A stretch of DNA of 48,126 nt from an uncultured Duodenibacillus sp. (GCA_944388865.1 CALXKM010000019.1:1-48126); one strand, 5' to 3'; counted from the first letter of the stretch, positions 15,090 to 25,380 are shown. The notes: generated from the letters alone by a model not told the origin. Numbers and translations: made by a program.

Positions 15090-15806
15090 CTAGACGGGCT
15101 TTTCGGCCAATACGATCAGACGCTGGCTTTGCCGTGTAAAGGGCGTAAAGCCGGGCCCGAAAAAGCCGATAAGCTTAAGCCCTGCAGCTTTGATCATGGC
15201 TTCAAATTCTTCGGTCTTGTAGATGCGCACGCTGGCGACAACAGGTCCGCGGTAGTCGGTGGCAGGAAAGACGACGCCGGCGCGGTGCGTCTCGGGATCG
15301 AAGTTTTCGGAAAGCATTTCGCCCGAGGCGATGATGCGGGTGGCTTCGCCTGCGATGACGCGATCGGGATTGGCGACTTCAATGAGAAGCTTTCCTCCAG
15401 GAACCAAACAGGAGGCGAAACGGCCGAGCAGATCTGCGTTGCCTTCGTCTGAGAAATAGCCAAAGGAGCTTGACCAGTTGATCACCAGATCCATGCCGCC
15501 GGGCAGCTGCGCCTTGCGCATGTCTTCTGTTCTGAAGCTGCCCTGCAGTCCCGCACGGTAGAACTTGTTGCGAGCTGCGGCTACGAAGTGCGAATTAAAG
15601 TCCATGCCCTCGACCTGGGCGCCCATGCGCGCCAGCGGGAAGCTGATGTCGGCCTTGCCGCAGGGGCACTCGAAGACGCGCACGCCGGGCTTGAGCTCGA
15701 GTTTTTCCCAGATGCTTTGGGCATCGGCGCGGCTTGCAGCGGGATCGCGCAGCCATTTGTCTTCGGGAACATGGCGAAACCATTCGGTCAAAGGAGCAGT
15801 AGTCAT
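15090..15806 (-). CDS. Class I SAM-dependent methyltransferase
   Basis: The 238-residue protein has the Rossmann-type methyltransferase motifs. Motif I is V-R-V-F-E-C-P-C-G-K-A-D (about 35-46), with unusual cysteines where most family members have D-x-G-x-G. The post-I acidic site is G-M-D-F-N, motif II/III is D-L-V-I-N-W-S-S-S-F-G-Y-F, and P-G-G-K-L-L-I-E follows later. The pattern 'E-C-P-C-G' with 'W-S-S-F-G-Y-F' resembles the small group of methyltransferases often called class I/cyclopropane-like. The substrate is unknown. An in-frame ATG at 15836 would add ten residues; neither start has a convincing ribosome-binding site. Confidence 0.75.
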   Translation of the reverse strand: MTTAPLTEWFRHVPEDKWLRDPAASRADAQSIWEKLELKPGVRVFECPCGKADISFPLARMGAQVEGMDFNSHFVAAARNKFYRAGLQGSFRTEDMRKAQLPGGMDLVINWSSSFGYFSDEGNADLLGRFASCLVPGGKLLIEVANPDRVIAGEATRIIASGEMLSENFDPETHRAGVVFPATDYRGPVVASVRIYKTEEFEAMIKAAGLKLIGFFGPGFTPFTRQSQRLIVLAEKPV

Positions 15807-16015
15807 GATTGTTTTTTCAACCCATACAAAAGTCATAAGAGGCAGAAGCCGGCGCAGCGCAAAAAAATTCGAGCGTACCTAAGACGCTTCAGCGCAAATG
15901 CCGGAAAAGACCTCAACCAACTTATTGTACTTCGGTGCGCGGGCGAGCGTTTGTGCCAAAATCCAAAGCAGCATAAAAATTTTTTCCCATCAGTGCGAAA
16001 TTTCTTAATTCGTTT

Positions 16016-16951
16016 ATGTTCATCGGCGTTTTCTATGGCATTGCCGCCTGCATGCTCTGGGGCTTTGTGTATCTCGTGCCTCTGGTGCTGCCGCAATACG
16101 ATCCGGCCTACATTGCAGCCGGCCGTTTTGTGAGCTTTGGGCTTCTTGCCGGGCCTCTGATTTGGCTCGAGCGCGAGGAAATGCGCTGCTATACGCTTGC
16201 CGACTGGATTTACGTGGCCAAGCTGGGAGTGATTGGAAACATTGTCTATTTCTGGTGTCTGACATACTGCATACAGTATGCAGGAGCGCCTTTTGCCGGC
16301 ATGTGCATGTCGCTTGTTCCCGTGCTGGTGGCGCTTGTTTCAAACTTCAAAAACAGACGCAAGGGGCGCGGACTGCCTTTGTCGAGACTTGCGCCGGGGC
16401 TGCTCTTGATTCTGGCGGGCTTGGTGATAGCCAACATCACCGAATTTAGGCTTGTCGTTGAAGCCTCGCGCGATGGTAGCGCTCGGTTTTGGTTTGGGGT
16501 CTTCATGGGTGTGCTGGCTCTTCTGACCTGGACTTGGTATCCGATTCGCAATGCTGAATGGCTGCTTGCGCATCCTGAGCGCTCGGCGCGGACTTGGTCG
16601 ACCGCTCAAGGACTCACGACGCTGCCCTTTGCCATCGTTTTTTATCTGGTTGTATGGAAGTTTGACGAACCGGGTCGCGCGCTTTTGGGACCAGATCCGT
16701 GGTGGTTTGTGCTGGTGGTTGCCGCTTCGGGCATCGTCTGCTCGTGGATGGGCATCGTGCTTTGGAATGCGATGAGTCAGAGGCTGCCGACGGCTCTTGG
16801 TGGGCAACTCATCGTGTTTGAAACGATTTTTGCAGTGATCTACGCTCATGCACTGCGCGCGGCTTGGCCCGAGCCAACAATGACTGCTGGCTTGGCGCTT
16901 TTGCTCGCTGGCGTGCTGCTTTCGCTTAGAGCATTTCGCCGGCAATGGTAA
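16016..16951 (+). CDS. EamA/DMT family transporter
   Basis: The 311-residue product has about ten membrane helices in two EamA halves. The first opens with F-Y-G-I-A-A-C-M-L-W-G-F-V-Y-L and contains V-Y-F-W-C-L-T-Y-C-I-Q-Y-A-G-A-P. The second includes W-M-G-I-V-L-W-N-A-M-S-Q-R-L-P-T-A-L-G-G-Q-L-I, which is conserved among DMT transporters from proteobacteria. The likely role is inner-membrane export or uptake of a small metabolite. It is not closely similar to the EamA gene at 10347, so the two are distinct subgroups rather than recent duplicates. No clear ribosome-binding site is seen before the ATG. Confidence 0.85.
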   Translation: MFIGVFYGIAACMLWGFVYLVPLVLPQYDPAYIAAGRFVSFGLLAGPLIWLEREEMRCYTLADWIYVAKLGVIGNIVYFWCLTYCIQYAGAPFAGMCMSLVPVLVALVSNFKNRRKGRGLPLSRLAPGLLLILAGLVIANITEFRLVVEASRDGSARFWFGVFMGVLALLTWTWYPIRNAEWLLAHPERSARTWSTAQGLTTLPFAIVFYLVVWKFDEPGRALLGPDPWWFVLVVAASGIVCSWMGIVLWNAMSQRLPTALGGQLIVFETIFAVIYAHALRAAWPEPTMTAGLALLLAGVLLSLRAFRRQW

Positions 16952-17002
16952 GACGATGTCGGGAAAGCTGCGGCGCTTTGGCTGGACCTATCAGAAAAGG
17001 AC

Positions 17003-17031
17003 TTGACGCGGTTGGTTTCGTGGGCTACCTT
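17003..17031 (+). promoter_or_regulatory. Probable sigma-70 promoter of leuA
   Basis: TTGACG (17003-17008), a 17-base spacer, and TACCTT (17026-17031) lie about 75 bases before the leuA start. Confidence 0.55.
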
Positions 17032-17106
17032 TAACAGATGCCCCCGCGCTTTTTCGGCTCATAAGCAGGAGCTTCAAAAACACAACTTTTAGGAGTGATG
17101 ACGACT

Positions 17107-18645
17107 ATGGAACGTCTGGTGATATTCGACACGACGCTGCGAGACGGGGAGCAGAGCCCCGGCGCTTCGATGACTCAGGAAGAGAAACTTCGCATTGCGC
17201 TGCAGCTCGAGCGTCTGGGCGTAGACGTCATGGAGGCGGGATTTGCAGCCAGCTCTCAGGGCGATTTTGACGCAATCCATCAAATTGCGCAGCACGTGCG
17301 CGAGAGCACGGTCTGCTCGCTTGCCCGCGCAAGCCTGCGTGACATCGAGCGTGCCGGCGAAGCGATTCGTCCGGCCGAGCGCAAGCGCATTCATACCTTT
17401 ATTGCCACTTCGCCCCTGCACATGGAAAAGAAGCTGCGCATGACGCCCGATGAAGTGCTCGAGCGCGCCGTGGCGGCTGTCAAGGCGGCTAGAAACTACA
17501 CCGATGATGTGGAGTTTTCTGCCGAGGACGGCTATCGGTCTGAGCTCGACTTTTTGGCCCGCATCTGCGAGGCGGCCATTGCAGCCGGCGCCACGACCGT
17601 CAATATTCCCGATACGGTTGGATATGCGACGCCGGAGCTTTACGGCGAATTTCTGCGCACTCTGCGCGAGCGCGTTCCAAATTCGGACAAGGCGATTTGG
17701 TCTGTGCACTGCCACAATGATCTCGGAATGGCAACGGCAAATTCGCTTGCAGGCGTCAAGGTGGGCGGAGCCCGCCAGATCGAGTGCACGATCAACGGCC
17801 TGGGCGAGCGCGCCGGCAACTGCGCGCTCGAAGAGGTTGTGATGGCCGTGCGCACGCGCAGAGACTATTTTGGTCTTGAAACGGGCATTCACTGCGAGCA
17901 GATTGTGCCTGCTTCCAAGCTTGTGAGCTCAATTACGGGCTTTCCCGTGCAGCCCAACAAGGCTGTCGTCGGCGCCAATGCTTTCGCTCATGCCTCCGGC
18001 ATTCACCAAGACGGCGTGCTCAAGAGCCGCGAGACTTATGAAATCATGCGCGCCGAGGATGTGGGCTGGTCGACCAACAAGATCGTTCTGGGCAAGCTCT
18101 CCGGGCGCAACGCCTTCCGTCAGCGCGTCAAGGAGCTCGGCATTCCGCTTTCGTCTGAAGCCGAATTAAACGATGCATTCCTGCGCTTTAAGGATTTGGC
18201 CGACCGCAAGAGCCAGATTTTTGACGAGGATATTCAAGCGCTCTTTCGCGGTTCGGACAAGCGTCGTCAGCGCGACCGCTATGAGTTCGTCAGCCTCACG
18301 CAGCAGTCTGAAACGGGCGAGCGTCCGACGGCGACCGTTGTGTGGACTGAGGACGGCGTGGAGAAGCGCTCGACGGCCGACGGCAACGGGCCTGTGGATG
18401 CTTCGCTGCGCGCCATTGAGGCCGAGGTGAAGTCGGGTGCCGAAATGCTCCTTTACAGCGTCAACGCCATCACGGGCGGCACGGAAAGTCTGGGCGACGT
18501 GACCGTGCGTCTTTCCAAGGGCGGCCGCGTGGTCAACGGAACGGGCGCCGATCCGGACATCATTGCGGCTTCGGCCAAGGCCTACCTCAATGCGCTCAGC
18601 AAGCTCGCTACCGAGGCGCCTTGCAATCCGCAGCATACGGTGTAG
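17107..18645 (+). CDS. leuA: 2-isopropylmalate synthase LeuA
   Basis: LeuA condenses acetyl-CoA with 2-oxoisovalerate, the first step committed to leucine. The 512-residue product carries [13 protein letters not shown] near the N-terminus, the HMGL-like TIM-barrel signature with the metal-binding Asp. It also has [19 protein letters not shown], and S-G-I-H-Q-D-G, plus K-L-S-G-R-N-A-F leading to the C-terminal leucine-feedback domain, so it is full length. Starts at GTG 17095, ATG 17098 and ATG 17107 are all in frame; AGGAG at 17091-17095 best serves 17107. It stands alone here, with leuBCD elsewhere. Confidence 0.95.
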   Translation: MERLVIFDTTLRDGEQSPGASMTQEEKLRIALQLERLGVDVMEAGFAASSQGDFDAIHQIAQHVRESTVCSLARASLRDIERAGEAIRPAERKRIHTFIATSPLHMEKKLRMTPDEVLERAVAAVKAARNYTDDVEFSAEDGYRSELDFLARICEAAIAAGATTVNIPDTVGYATPELYGEFLRTLRERVPNSDKAIWSVHCHNDLGMATANSLAGVKVGGARQIECTINGLGERAGNCALEEVVMAVRTRRDYFGLETGIHCEQIVPASKLVSSITGFPVQPNKAVVGANAFAHASGIHQDGVLKSRETYEIMRAEDVGWSTNKIVLGKLSGRNAFRQRVKELGIPLSSEAELNDAFLRFKDLADRKSQIFDEDIQALFRGSDKRRQRDRYEFVSLTQQSETGERPTATVVWTEDGVEKRSTADGNGPVDASLRAIEAEVKSGAEMLLYSVNAITGGTESLGDVTVRLSKGGRVVNGTGADPDIIAASAKAYLNALSKLATEAPCNPQHTV

Positions 18646-18671
18646 TCCGCCGTCCTTTATTAAGTCGCTCG

Positions 18672-18752
18672 TTTTGCGCTCATGACAGAGCGCGACCGAG
18701 CGCAAAAAGAAAAGCTCTGTCGCTGAACTTCATTGCGGGCAGAGCTTTTTTG
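18672..18752 (+). terminator. Tandem terminators between leuA and the TehA-like gene
   Basis: Two hairpins follow leuA: TTTTGCGCTC (18672-18681) with GAGCGCAAAA (18698-18707), then AAGCTCTG (18712-18719) with CAGAGCTT (18740-18747) ending in TTTTTT. The first is symmetrical and can serve both strands, the second ends leuA transcripts. Confidence 0.75.
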
Positions 18753-18773
18753 ATTTTGCCTTGGATGAAAAAA

Positions 18774-19730
18774 TTATTTTGGGAAAAAATTCTTGAAGTT
18801 TTTCAAGTACAGCGCAAGCACGTAAAAGATGACAAGCGCAGCAATGGCAAGCTCTCCATGCGCAATAAGCCTCAGCGTGCGTTCATATTCATGTGCGCCA
18901 GCAATGGCGGCAAGGACGTCGGCAGCCTTGTACAGAGCCGTGGCGCCGATTGCCATCGGGAATGTGAATGCAGCGTAGCCCGGCGAGAACTGCAGCCGTA
19001 GCAAGCGCCAGAAGGCAAAATAGATGGCCACGGTCATCAAGATGGCAATGCCAAGAAGAATGGCGCACAAAAGCAGATTGGGGTCTTTGACGACAGTGAG
19101 GTAGCCCGCCAGACTTAAGCTAGCCGGTGCGGCCATAATGGCGATTGTGGGCTGCGCCCCGGCTTGAATTGATGAATAGAAAAAAAGACGATAGAGCATG
19201 ACGGGCAGGAGAATGGCATAACTTGCGAGACCAACGTACAAAATGATGATGGCCGCAGGGTAGAGCCAATCAAGCCCGGGAAATGTGACGTCGGCCACGA
19301 TAAGTCCGACAGGAGGCACGAACCAGCTCGGCACCATGACTTCAAGGCTTGGCGTTGAGAGCCGGTGGTAGATGAAGGCTGCCAGAATCAATAGGTGCAA
19401 AACGACGGCAATTGACCAGACAATGGCTCCGGCGTTGATTGAAATGAGCCCGACGGTTTTCGAGAGCACCATCAGGCACATGGCAAATGTGGGGGCAATG
19501 CTGCCGAGCACAGGGTGCTTGAGATCGGCGATGAGCGTGTCAAAGTGAAAGCTGTAGCGCAGGCTCAAGAGGGCGAGCAGGGCGGCAGCAATCAAGGCGC
19601 CAGCGGCTTGCGCCCAGCCATGACAGGGCAGCGCCAGTTCAAAGCAGACCCCGATGCTGGCAACGCCAAGAGCAAGTCCGGCCATAGGAGTGGGCAGGTT
19701 GCGAAAGCGCGGAGGCAGTGTTTTAATCAT
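18774..19730 (-). CDS. TDT-family channel/transporter (TehA/SLAC1-like)
   Basis: This 318-residue protein has about ten transmembrane helices and the family's N-terminal signature P-T-P-M-A-G-L-A-L-G. Members are trimeric anion channels such as TehA (tellurite resistance), SLAC1, and the C4-dicarboxylate transporter Mae1. Conserved features include H-P-V-L-G-S-I-A-P-T-F and W-F-V-P-P-V-G-L-I-V-A, and a pore Phe can be expected in helix 5-9 but cannot be assigned by eye. Anion type is not predictable. It is divergent from the UvrA-like gene. Confidence 0.82.
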   Translation of the reverse strand: MIKTLPPRFRNLPTPMAGLALGVASIGVCFELALPCHGWAQAAGALIAAALLALLSLRYSFHFDTLIADLKHPVLGSIAPTFAMCLMVLSKTVGLISINAGAIVWSIAVVLHLLILAAFIYHRLSTPSLEVMVPSWFVPPVGLIVADVTFPGLDWLYPAAIIILYVGLASYAILLPVMLYRLFFYSSIQAGAQPTIAIMAAPASLSLAGYLTVVKDPNLLLCAILLGIAILMTVAIYFAFWRLLRLQFSPGYAAFTFPMAIGATALYKAADVLAAIAGAHEYERTLRLIAHGELAIAALVIFYVLALYLKNFKNFFPK

Positions 19731-19913
19731 GCGGTAAAAGGGAAATCAGACCTGCCGGCTTGCTGAGAATGAGCAGCTGAGCACAGTAAGTTGAGCCGGC
19801 GAGAGTGAGTGGATAAAGAAATGAGATAGGACAAGGAGCCGCGTACTTTAGCGCAGCTCATTTTGTTGTCAATAATCCTTTCGTCTAAGAGGCAATCTTT
19901 TTTGGCAATAGTC

Positions 19914-22394
19914 ATGAGCAAAATTGAGAGCATTGAAGTGCGCGGTGCACGCGTGCACAACCTCAAAGATATAAGTGTTTCAGTGCCTTTGCACGAAATC
20001 GTCGGCATTGCCGGCGTTTCAGGCTCTGGAAAATCTTCTCTGGCGCTCGGCGTGCTCTACGCCGAAGGCTCAAGACGCTATTTGGATTCCTTGTCGACGT
20101 ATACAAGGCGACGTATGACGATGGCCGCCAAGGCAAGCGTCGATGAGGTGCTGCACGTGCCGGCAGCGCTTGCTTTGCGGCAAAGACCCGGCATTGCAGG
20201 CGTGAGAAGCACTTTCGGCACGGCAACGGAATTGCTCAACAGCCTGCGCTTGATGTTCTCGCGCTTGGGCAGCCATGTCTGTCCCAACGGTCACCATGTG
20301 CCTCCCACGCTGGCGGTTGCCGCAGAAAAAGAGATCGTCTGTTCGGAGTGCGGAGCGCATTTCTTTGGGCCTTCCGCAGAGGATTTGTCTTTTAACGGCG
20401 CCGGTGCATGTCCGTCCTGCAGCGGCACGGGCATTGTGCGCACGGTCGATCGTTCGACGCTTGTGCCAGACGAAACGCTCACTATAGAAGAAGGAGCCGT
20501 GGTGGTTTGGGGCTCATTGATGTGGTCTTTGATGGTCGATGTGTGCCGAGAGATGGGCGTGCGCACGAATGTACCGTTCAAAGACCTGACGGCTCATGAA
20601 AAGGAGATTGTTTTCGACGGTCCGGCTGAAAAAAAGCACATTCTCTACAAAGGCGGCAAGAATTCCAATCCGACAGAACTTGACTTTACATATTTCAGTG
20701 CCGTGCGCACGGTTGAAAATGCACTCTCCAAGGTCAAGGACGAGTCAGGAATGAAGCGCGTGGCGAAGTTTCTCAAAGAAGAGCCATGCCCGACATGCGC
20801 CGGAACTCGCTTGTCCGAGAAGGCAAGAGCGCCATTGGTGCGCGGCATTACGCTTGCCCAAGCCTGCAGCAAAACTCTTGCTGAGCTCGTCGACTGGGTC
20901 AGGGGCGTGCCGCAGACGATGCCCGAAGAGATGAGGCTCATGGCGCAGAGCATCTGCGAATCGTTTCTGGAAAACGCAAAGCGCCTGTGCGATCTGGGCT
21001 TGAGCTACCTAAGCCTTGATCGCGCATCTTCTACGCTGTCGACCGGCGAGCGGCAGCGCATGCAGCTTGCGCGCGCCGTCAGAAATCGCACCACAGGCGT
21101 GCTCTACGTTTTGGATGAACCTTCGATCGGCCTGCACCCGAGCAATATTGAGGGACTGATTGCGGTCATGCACGACCTTGTGGCCGACGGAAATTCCGTG
21201 GTGTTCGTCGATCATGACGTGCAGATTCTCAAGGCGGCCGATCACTTAATTGAAATGGGGCCGGGGGCGGGCGCCGAGGGAGGCGTGCTCATCGCTCAGG
21301 GAACAGTGAAGGAGCTTGCCTGCAATAGGGCTTCTCGCATCGGACCGTTTCTTGCCGGTCAAGCGGTTGCTGTGAGGCAGCCCTCTGCGGCAGACCAGAT
21401 TTTTGAAAAAGGCTCGATTTTGCTCGAGACCGGAGCAATTCATACGGTCAAGCCTCTTTCAGTGCGCATTCCAAAAGGACGATTGACGGTCGTCACCGGC
21501 GTTTCCGGCTCGGGCAAGACCACGCTTGTGCTCGAAAGTCTTGTGCCTGCGCTGGCCGCGCGCACAGCAGGAAAAGAACTTCCTGCGCACGTCAGAAGTC
21601 TTGAGGCTCCCGGCATTGCGGCCGTTAAGCTCATCGATGCCTCGCCCATCGGAGTCAACGTGCGCTCGACCGTGGCCACTTACGCCAACGTGCACGATGA
21701 GCTGCGCAAGGTGTTTGCCAAAACGCCCCAGGCTAAGGAGCAGGGCTTTAAAGCCGGAGACTTTTCCTACAACACGGGAAGGCTGCGCTGCGCGACTTGC
21801 GACGGAACGGGAGAAGTCAATCTTGACGTGCAGTTTTTGCCCGATGTGAGCATCGATTGCCCGGACTGCTGCGGCAGCCGCTATGGTCGCGAAGCGCAGA
21901 CGGTGCGGTTTGTCAATAAAAAGGGCAGCAGCTACACGCTGCCCGAACTTATGGAAATGGATGTGCACTCGGCGCTTGAGGCCTGCAGCGGGCTGACAAC
22001 GGTTTGCCGCAGGCTGCAGACGCTTGACGATCTTGGTCTGGGATACCTGACGCTGGGCGAGGCGACGCCCAATCTTTCGGGCGGCGAGGCGCAAAGGCTC
22101 AAGCTTGCAGGCGAAATCGGCCGCTCGCAGCAAAGTTCCGTGTTTGTGTTCGACGAACCGACTATCGGCCTTCATCCGCTTGATGTGCGCACGCTTCTAG
22201 AAGTCATTGACCGGTTGATCGAAAGCGGCGCAACGGTCGTTGTCATTGAACACGACCTTGACGTCATTCGCAATGCCGACTGGATCATCGATATGGGTCC
22301 TGAAGGAGGAGCAGCAGGGGGAATGATCGTGGCGGCTGGAACGCAGCAGCAAATCAGAGCATGTCCGGAAAGCCGCACTGGGCGCTATATATAA
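19914..22394 (+). CDS. UvrA-like ABC ATPase of the short (UvrA2-type) class
   Basis: The 826-residue product is shorter than canonical UvrA (about 940). It keeps both ABC ATPase halves: Walker A G-V-S-G-S-G-K-S at 34-41 and G-V-S-G-S-G-K-T near 529-536; signatures L-S-T-G-E-R-Q-R and L-S-G-G-E-A-Q-R; Walker B L-D-E-P-S and F-D-E-P-T. Two zinc modules are visible (C-S-E-C ... C-P-S-C and C-A-T-C ... C-P-D-C). The insert that forms the UvrB-binding domain in UvrA appears to be absent or much reduced, the mark of UvrA2/DrrC-type proteins implicated in resistance to DNA-binding compounds. The ATG at 19914 begins M-S-K-I-E-S-I-E-V-R-G; an upstream extension lacks family similarity. Confidence 0.83.
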   Translation: MSKIESIEVRGARVHNLKDISVSVPLHEIVGIAGVSGSGKSSLALGVLYAEGSRRYLDSLSTYTRRRMTMAAKASVDEVLHVPAALALRQRPGIAGVRSTFGTATELLNSLRLMFSRLGSHVCPNGHHVPPTLAVAAEKEIVCSECGAHFFGPSAEDLSFNGAGACPSCSGTGIVRTVDRSTLVPDETLTIEEGAVVVWGSLMWSLMVDVCREMGVRTNVPFKDLTAHEKEIVFDGPAEKKHILYKGGKNSNPTELDFTYFSAVRTVENALSKVKDESGMKRVAKFLKEEPCPTCAGTRLSEKARAPLVRGITLAQACSKTLAELVDWVRGVPQTMPEEMRLMAQSICESFLENAKRLCDLGLSYLSLDRASSTLSTGERQRMQLARAVRNRTTGVLYVLDEPSIGLHPSNIEGLIAVMHDLVADGNSVVFVDHDVQILKAADHLIEMGPGAGAEGGVLIAQGTVKELACNRASRIGPFLAGQAVAVRQPSAADQIFEKGSILLETGAIHTVKPLSVRIPKGRLTVVTGVSGSGKTTLVLESLVPALAARTAGKELPAHVRSLEAPGIAAVKLIDASPIGVNVRSTVATYANVHDELRKVFAKTPQAKEQGFKAGDFSYNTGRLRCATCDGTGEVNLDVQFLPDVSIDCPDCCGSRYGREAQTVRFVNKKGSSYTLPELMEMDVHSALEACSGLTTVCRRLQTLDDLGLGYLTLGEATPNLSGGEAQRLKLAGEIGRSQQSSVFVFDEPTIGLHPLDVRTLLEVIDRLIESGATVVVIEHDLDVIRNADWIIDMGPEGGAAGGMIVAAGTQQQIRACPESRTGRYI

Positions 22395-22508
22395 CGTCGC
22401 GCAGGTCAAACATCGAGTTTGGCGGCCCGGAGAATCAAACAAATGCGGCCTAATTGACGTCCCTTTTCGCGCAATGGGAGTTTATTTGCTTGTGGGTGCG
22501 CTGCGGCC

Positions 22509-22536
22509 TTGATTTTCCAAGGCAATTCAGTACAAT
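22509..22536 (+). promoter_or_regulatory. Probable rpsO promoter
   Basis: TTGATT (22509-22514), 16-base spacer, TACAAT (22531-22536). The leader downstream has a small hairpin, CGGTGC with GCACCG (about 22554-22579), before the ribosome-binding site; rpsO leaders are commonly targets of S15 autoregulation. Confidence 0.6.
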
Positions 22537-22611
22537 AAAGCGTTTTCTTTCACGGTGCAGGCCTCGACACCGGCACCGCACGTTTAACCGCCAATTATTT
22601 AGGTGAATTAC

Positions 22612-22878
22612 ATGTCTGAACAGATCAACAAGGCTGAAATCGTTGCCAAGTTTGCCCGCACGCCCGGTGATACCGGTTCTCCTGAAGTCCAGGTCGCTCT
22701 GCTGACGGCCCGCATCAACTCTCTGACCGGTCACTTCAAGGAACACAAGAAGGATCACCACTCCCGCCGCGGTCTGCTGAAGATGGTCAGCCGTCGCCGC
22801 AAGCTTCTTGACTACCTCAAGGGCAAGGACGTCAATGCGTATCGCAAGCTCATCGATACGCTCGGCCTGCGCAAGTAA
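22612..22878 (+). CDS. rpsO: 30S ribosomal protein S15
   Basis: The 88-residue product matches S15 from end to end: F[18 protein letters not shown], I-N-x-L-T-x-H, [12 protein letters not shown], and [10 protein letters not shown]15 nucleates assembly of the small-subunit central domain by binding 16S rRNA helices 20-22. ATG 22612 with AGGTG at 22601-22605 is the start; an in-frame ATG nine bases upstream would place the ribosome-binding site wrongly. pnp follows after a structured leader, the usual arrangement. Confidence 0.97.
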   Translation: MSEQINKAEIVAKFARTPGDTGSPEVQVALLTARINSLTGHFKEHKKDHHSRRGLLKMVSRRRKLLDYLKGKDVNAYRKLIDTLGLRK

Positions 22879-23217
22879 TCTGCTGCAAAAAATCAGCGGC
22901 CTGTTTGCCCGAAAGCAAGCAGGCCGTCAGTTTGTCGCAGGACTGAGGACAAAGGCGCCTCAGACTTCTCTTTTCGTTCTTTAGAGCTCTTTCTCATTTC
23001 GTTTCATCCCGGTCGGCACGCTTTGCTTGATGGTCAGCGCGCGTTGCGACACAAGGGCTTTTCTTCACGTTTTTCCGAGATTTCTGAAAGCTTCTGTGCC
23101 GCAGCGTGCCGTCGGTCTGCCTGCCGCAGAGCTCTTTCGAGGCTGCAGCTCAGACGACAGCAAGCCGTGAAGACCGGGTGAGCAGCTCAATTCATTTATT
23201 TGAAGGAACACTCACAC
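22879..23217 (+). promoter_or_regulatory. Structured rpsO-pnp intergenic leader
   Basis: This 339-base gap without a gene holds a hairpin, CGGCCTG-N-TTGC with GCAA-N-CAGGCCG (22897-22926), right after rpsO, and a second, CTGAGG with CCTCAG (22943-22963). In E. coli the equivalent region contains the rpsO terminator and the RNase III-cleaved stem through which PNPase represses its own gene. Neither hairpin here is followed by a long T run. The rest is unassigned. Confidence 0.5.
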
Positions 23218-25335
23218 ATGTCTATGTTCAACAAAGTCTCCAAGAGCTTTCGGTTCGGAGATCACAACGTTACCCTGACCACGGGTGAAATCGCGCGCCA
23301 AGCCAGCGGCGCAGTCATCTGCCAGATGGACGATACAGTGGTGCTCGCCACGGTCGTTGCCAAGAAGGAAGCCAAGCCCGGTCAGGACTTCTTCCCGCTC
23401 ACGGTCGACTACATCGAGAAGGCTTACGCTGCCGGCAAGTTCCCCGGCGGGTTCTTTAAGCGCGAAGGCCGCCCTTCGGAAAAGGAAACTCTGACGAGCC
23501 GTCTGATCGACCGTCCGATTCGTCCGCTTTTCCCGGACGGATTCTTCAACGAAGTGCAGGTCATCATCCATGTGCTCTCTGTGGATCCTGAAGTCGATCC
23601 CGATATTCCCTCCATGATCGGCGCATCCGCCGCTCTGACGATTTCTGGCATTCCGTTCAAGGGCCCGATCGGCGCCTGCCGCGTGGGCTACATCAATGAT
23701 CAGTTCGTGGTCAACCCGAAGGTGAGCCAGCTCAAAGACAGCCGTCTTGATCTCGTGGTTGCCGGCACCGAACGCGCCGTGCTGATGGTTGAGTCCGAAG
23801 CTGACCGTCTGCCCGAAAAGACGATGCTCGATGCCGTCATGTTCGGTCATCAGCAGATGCAGGTTGCCATCAATGCCATTCATGAGCTGACGGCCGAAGC
23901 CGGCAAGCCCGCTTGGGATTGGCAGCCCGCCCCGAAGAATGAAGCGCTCATTGCCCGCATTGAAGAGATTGCGCGCGCCGGGCTCGAAGAGGCCTACACG
24001 ATTCGCTCCAAGCAGCAGCGCAACGACAAGCTTCGCGAAGTCTATGAGCTCGTCGAGAAGACGCTTGTCGAAGATGCCGAAAAGGCCGGTGCTGAAGCAC
24101 CCGACATGAACGAAGTGCACGGCATTCTCTTTGAGATGGAAGCGCATATCGTGCGCGGCAACATTCTTGCCGGCAAGCCCCGTATTGACGGCCGCGACAC
24201 CCGCACGGTGCGTCCCATCGAGATTCGTCAGTCGATCCTGCCCCGCACCCACGGCTCGGCGCTCTTTACGCGCGGCGAGACGCAGGCGCTGGTTCTCACC
24301 ACGCTTGGCACCAAGCAAGATGAGCAGATCGTCGACGGCATCATGGGCGAAAGCCGCGACCGCTTCATCCTGCACTACAACATGCCTCCCTTTGCAACCG
24401 GTGAAACCGGCCGCGTGGGAAGCCCCAAGCGCCGTGAGATCGGCCATGGTCGTCTGGCTAAGCGCGCTCTGAAGGCAGTGCTGCCGAGCGCCGAAGAGTT
24501 CAACTATACGATTCGCGTTGTCTCCGAAATCTGCGAATCGAATGGTTCGTCTTCCATGGCTTCCGTCTGCGGCGGATGTCTGTCGATGCTCGACGCCGGC
24601 GTTCCTTTGAAGGACTATGTTGCGGGCGTGGCTATGGGCCTCATCAAGGAAGGCAACAAGTTTGCTGTTCTGACCGACATTTTGGGCGACGAAGACCACC
24701 TGGGCGACATGGACTTCAAGGTGGCTGGTACCGAAAATGGCGTGACCGCTCTGCAGATGGACATCAAGATTGAAGGCATTACGGCTGAAATCATGCAGGC
24801 TGCGCTTGCTCAGGCTCATGAAGGCCGCATGCACATTTTGGGCAAGATGCATGAAATGGCCGGCGACGGCGCCAAGGAACTCTCCGTTTGGGCTCCGCGT
24901 CTGCTCTCGCTCAAGATCAATCCTGAGAAGATCCGCGACGTCATCGGCAAGGGCGGCGCAACGATTCGTGCGTTGTGCGAAGAAACCGGCTGCCAGATCA
25001 ACGTCGAAGACGACGGCATGGTGACGATTGCCTCCAACGATACGGCTCAGGCCGAAATCGCCAAGAAGCGCATTGAAGAGATCACCGCTGAACTCGAAGT
25101 CGGCCAGATCTACGAAGGCAAGGTGATCAAACTGCTTGATTTCGGTGCAATCGTCAGCCTGCTGCCCGGCAAGGATGGTCTGCTGCACATCAGCCAGATT
25201 GCCAACGAGCGCGTGCATCAGGTTTCGGACTACCTTTCCGAAGATCAGACGGTGCGCGTGAAGGTGATCGGCTTTGACGATCGCGGCCGCGTGCGTTTGT
25301 CGATGAAGGCTCTTTTAAACGACGACGCTCAGTAA
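23218..25335 (+). CDS. pnp: Polyribonucleotide nucleotidyltransferase (PNPase)
   Basis: PNPase degrades RNA 3'-to-5' by phosphorolysis, forming a trimer and joining the degradosome. The 705-residue product has two RNase PH domains (first with [12 protein letters not shown], second with [12 protein letters not shown] and [11 protein letters not shown]) separated by a helical linker. A KH domain follows ([13 protein letters not shown]) and then an S1 domain ([15 protein letters not shown]). The start is ATG 23218, with AAGGA about ten bases upstream. The protein ends shortly after S1, without a long degradosome-binding tail. Confidence 0.97.
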   Translation: MSMFNKVSKSFRFGDHNVTLTTGEIARQASGAVICQMDDTVVLATVVAKKEAKPGQDFFPLTVDYIEKAYAAGKFPGGFFKREGRPSEKETLTSRLIDRPIRPLFPDGFFNEVQVIIHVLSVDPEVDPDIPSMIGASAALTISGIPFKGPIGACRVGYINDQFVVNPKVSQLKDSRLDLVVAGTERAVLMVESEADRLPEKTMLDAVMFGHQQMQVAINAIHELTAEAGKPAWDWQPAPKNEALIARIEEIARAGLEEAYTIRSKQQRNDKLREVYELVEKTLVEDAEKAGAEAPDMNEVHGILFEMEAHIVRGNILAGKPRIDGRDTRTVRPIEIRQSILPRTHGSALFTRGETQALVLTTLGTKQDEQIVDGIMGESRDRFILHYNMPPFATGETGRVGSPKRREIGHGRLAKRALKAVLPSAEEFNYTIRVVSEICESNGSSSMASVCGGCLSMLDAGVPLKDYVAGVAMGLIKEGNKFAVLTDILGDEDHLGDMDFKVAGTENGVTALQMDIKIEGITAEIMQAALAQAHEGRMHILGKMHEMAGDGAKELSVWAPRLLSLKINPEKIRDVIGKGGATIRALCEETGCQINVEDDGMVTIASNDTAQAEIAKKRIEEITAELEVGQIYEGKVIKLLDFGAIVSLLPGKDGLLHISQIANERVHQVSDYLSEDQTVRVKVIGFDDRGRVRLSMKALLNDDAQ

Positions 25336-25347
25336 ATCGACAGACGT

Positions 25348-25380
25348 TGCCCAAAAGGATGCAGACTTTCCCTTTGGGCA
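25348..25380 (+). terminator. Hairpin after pnp
   Basis: TGCCCAAA (25348-25355) pairs with TTTGGGCA (25373-25380), followed by GTTTGCCTTT. A weak U-tract makes it a plausible but not strong terminator. Confidence 0.55.

Noticed and set aside
23212-25218. 668-codon antisense frame over pnp
   Set aside because: It mirrors pnp's G/C-biased codons and has no recognisable domain.
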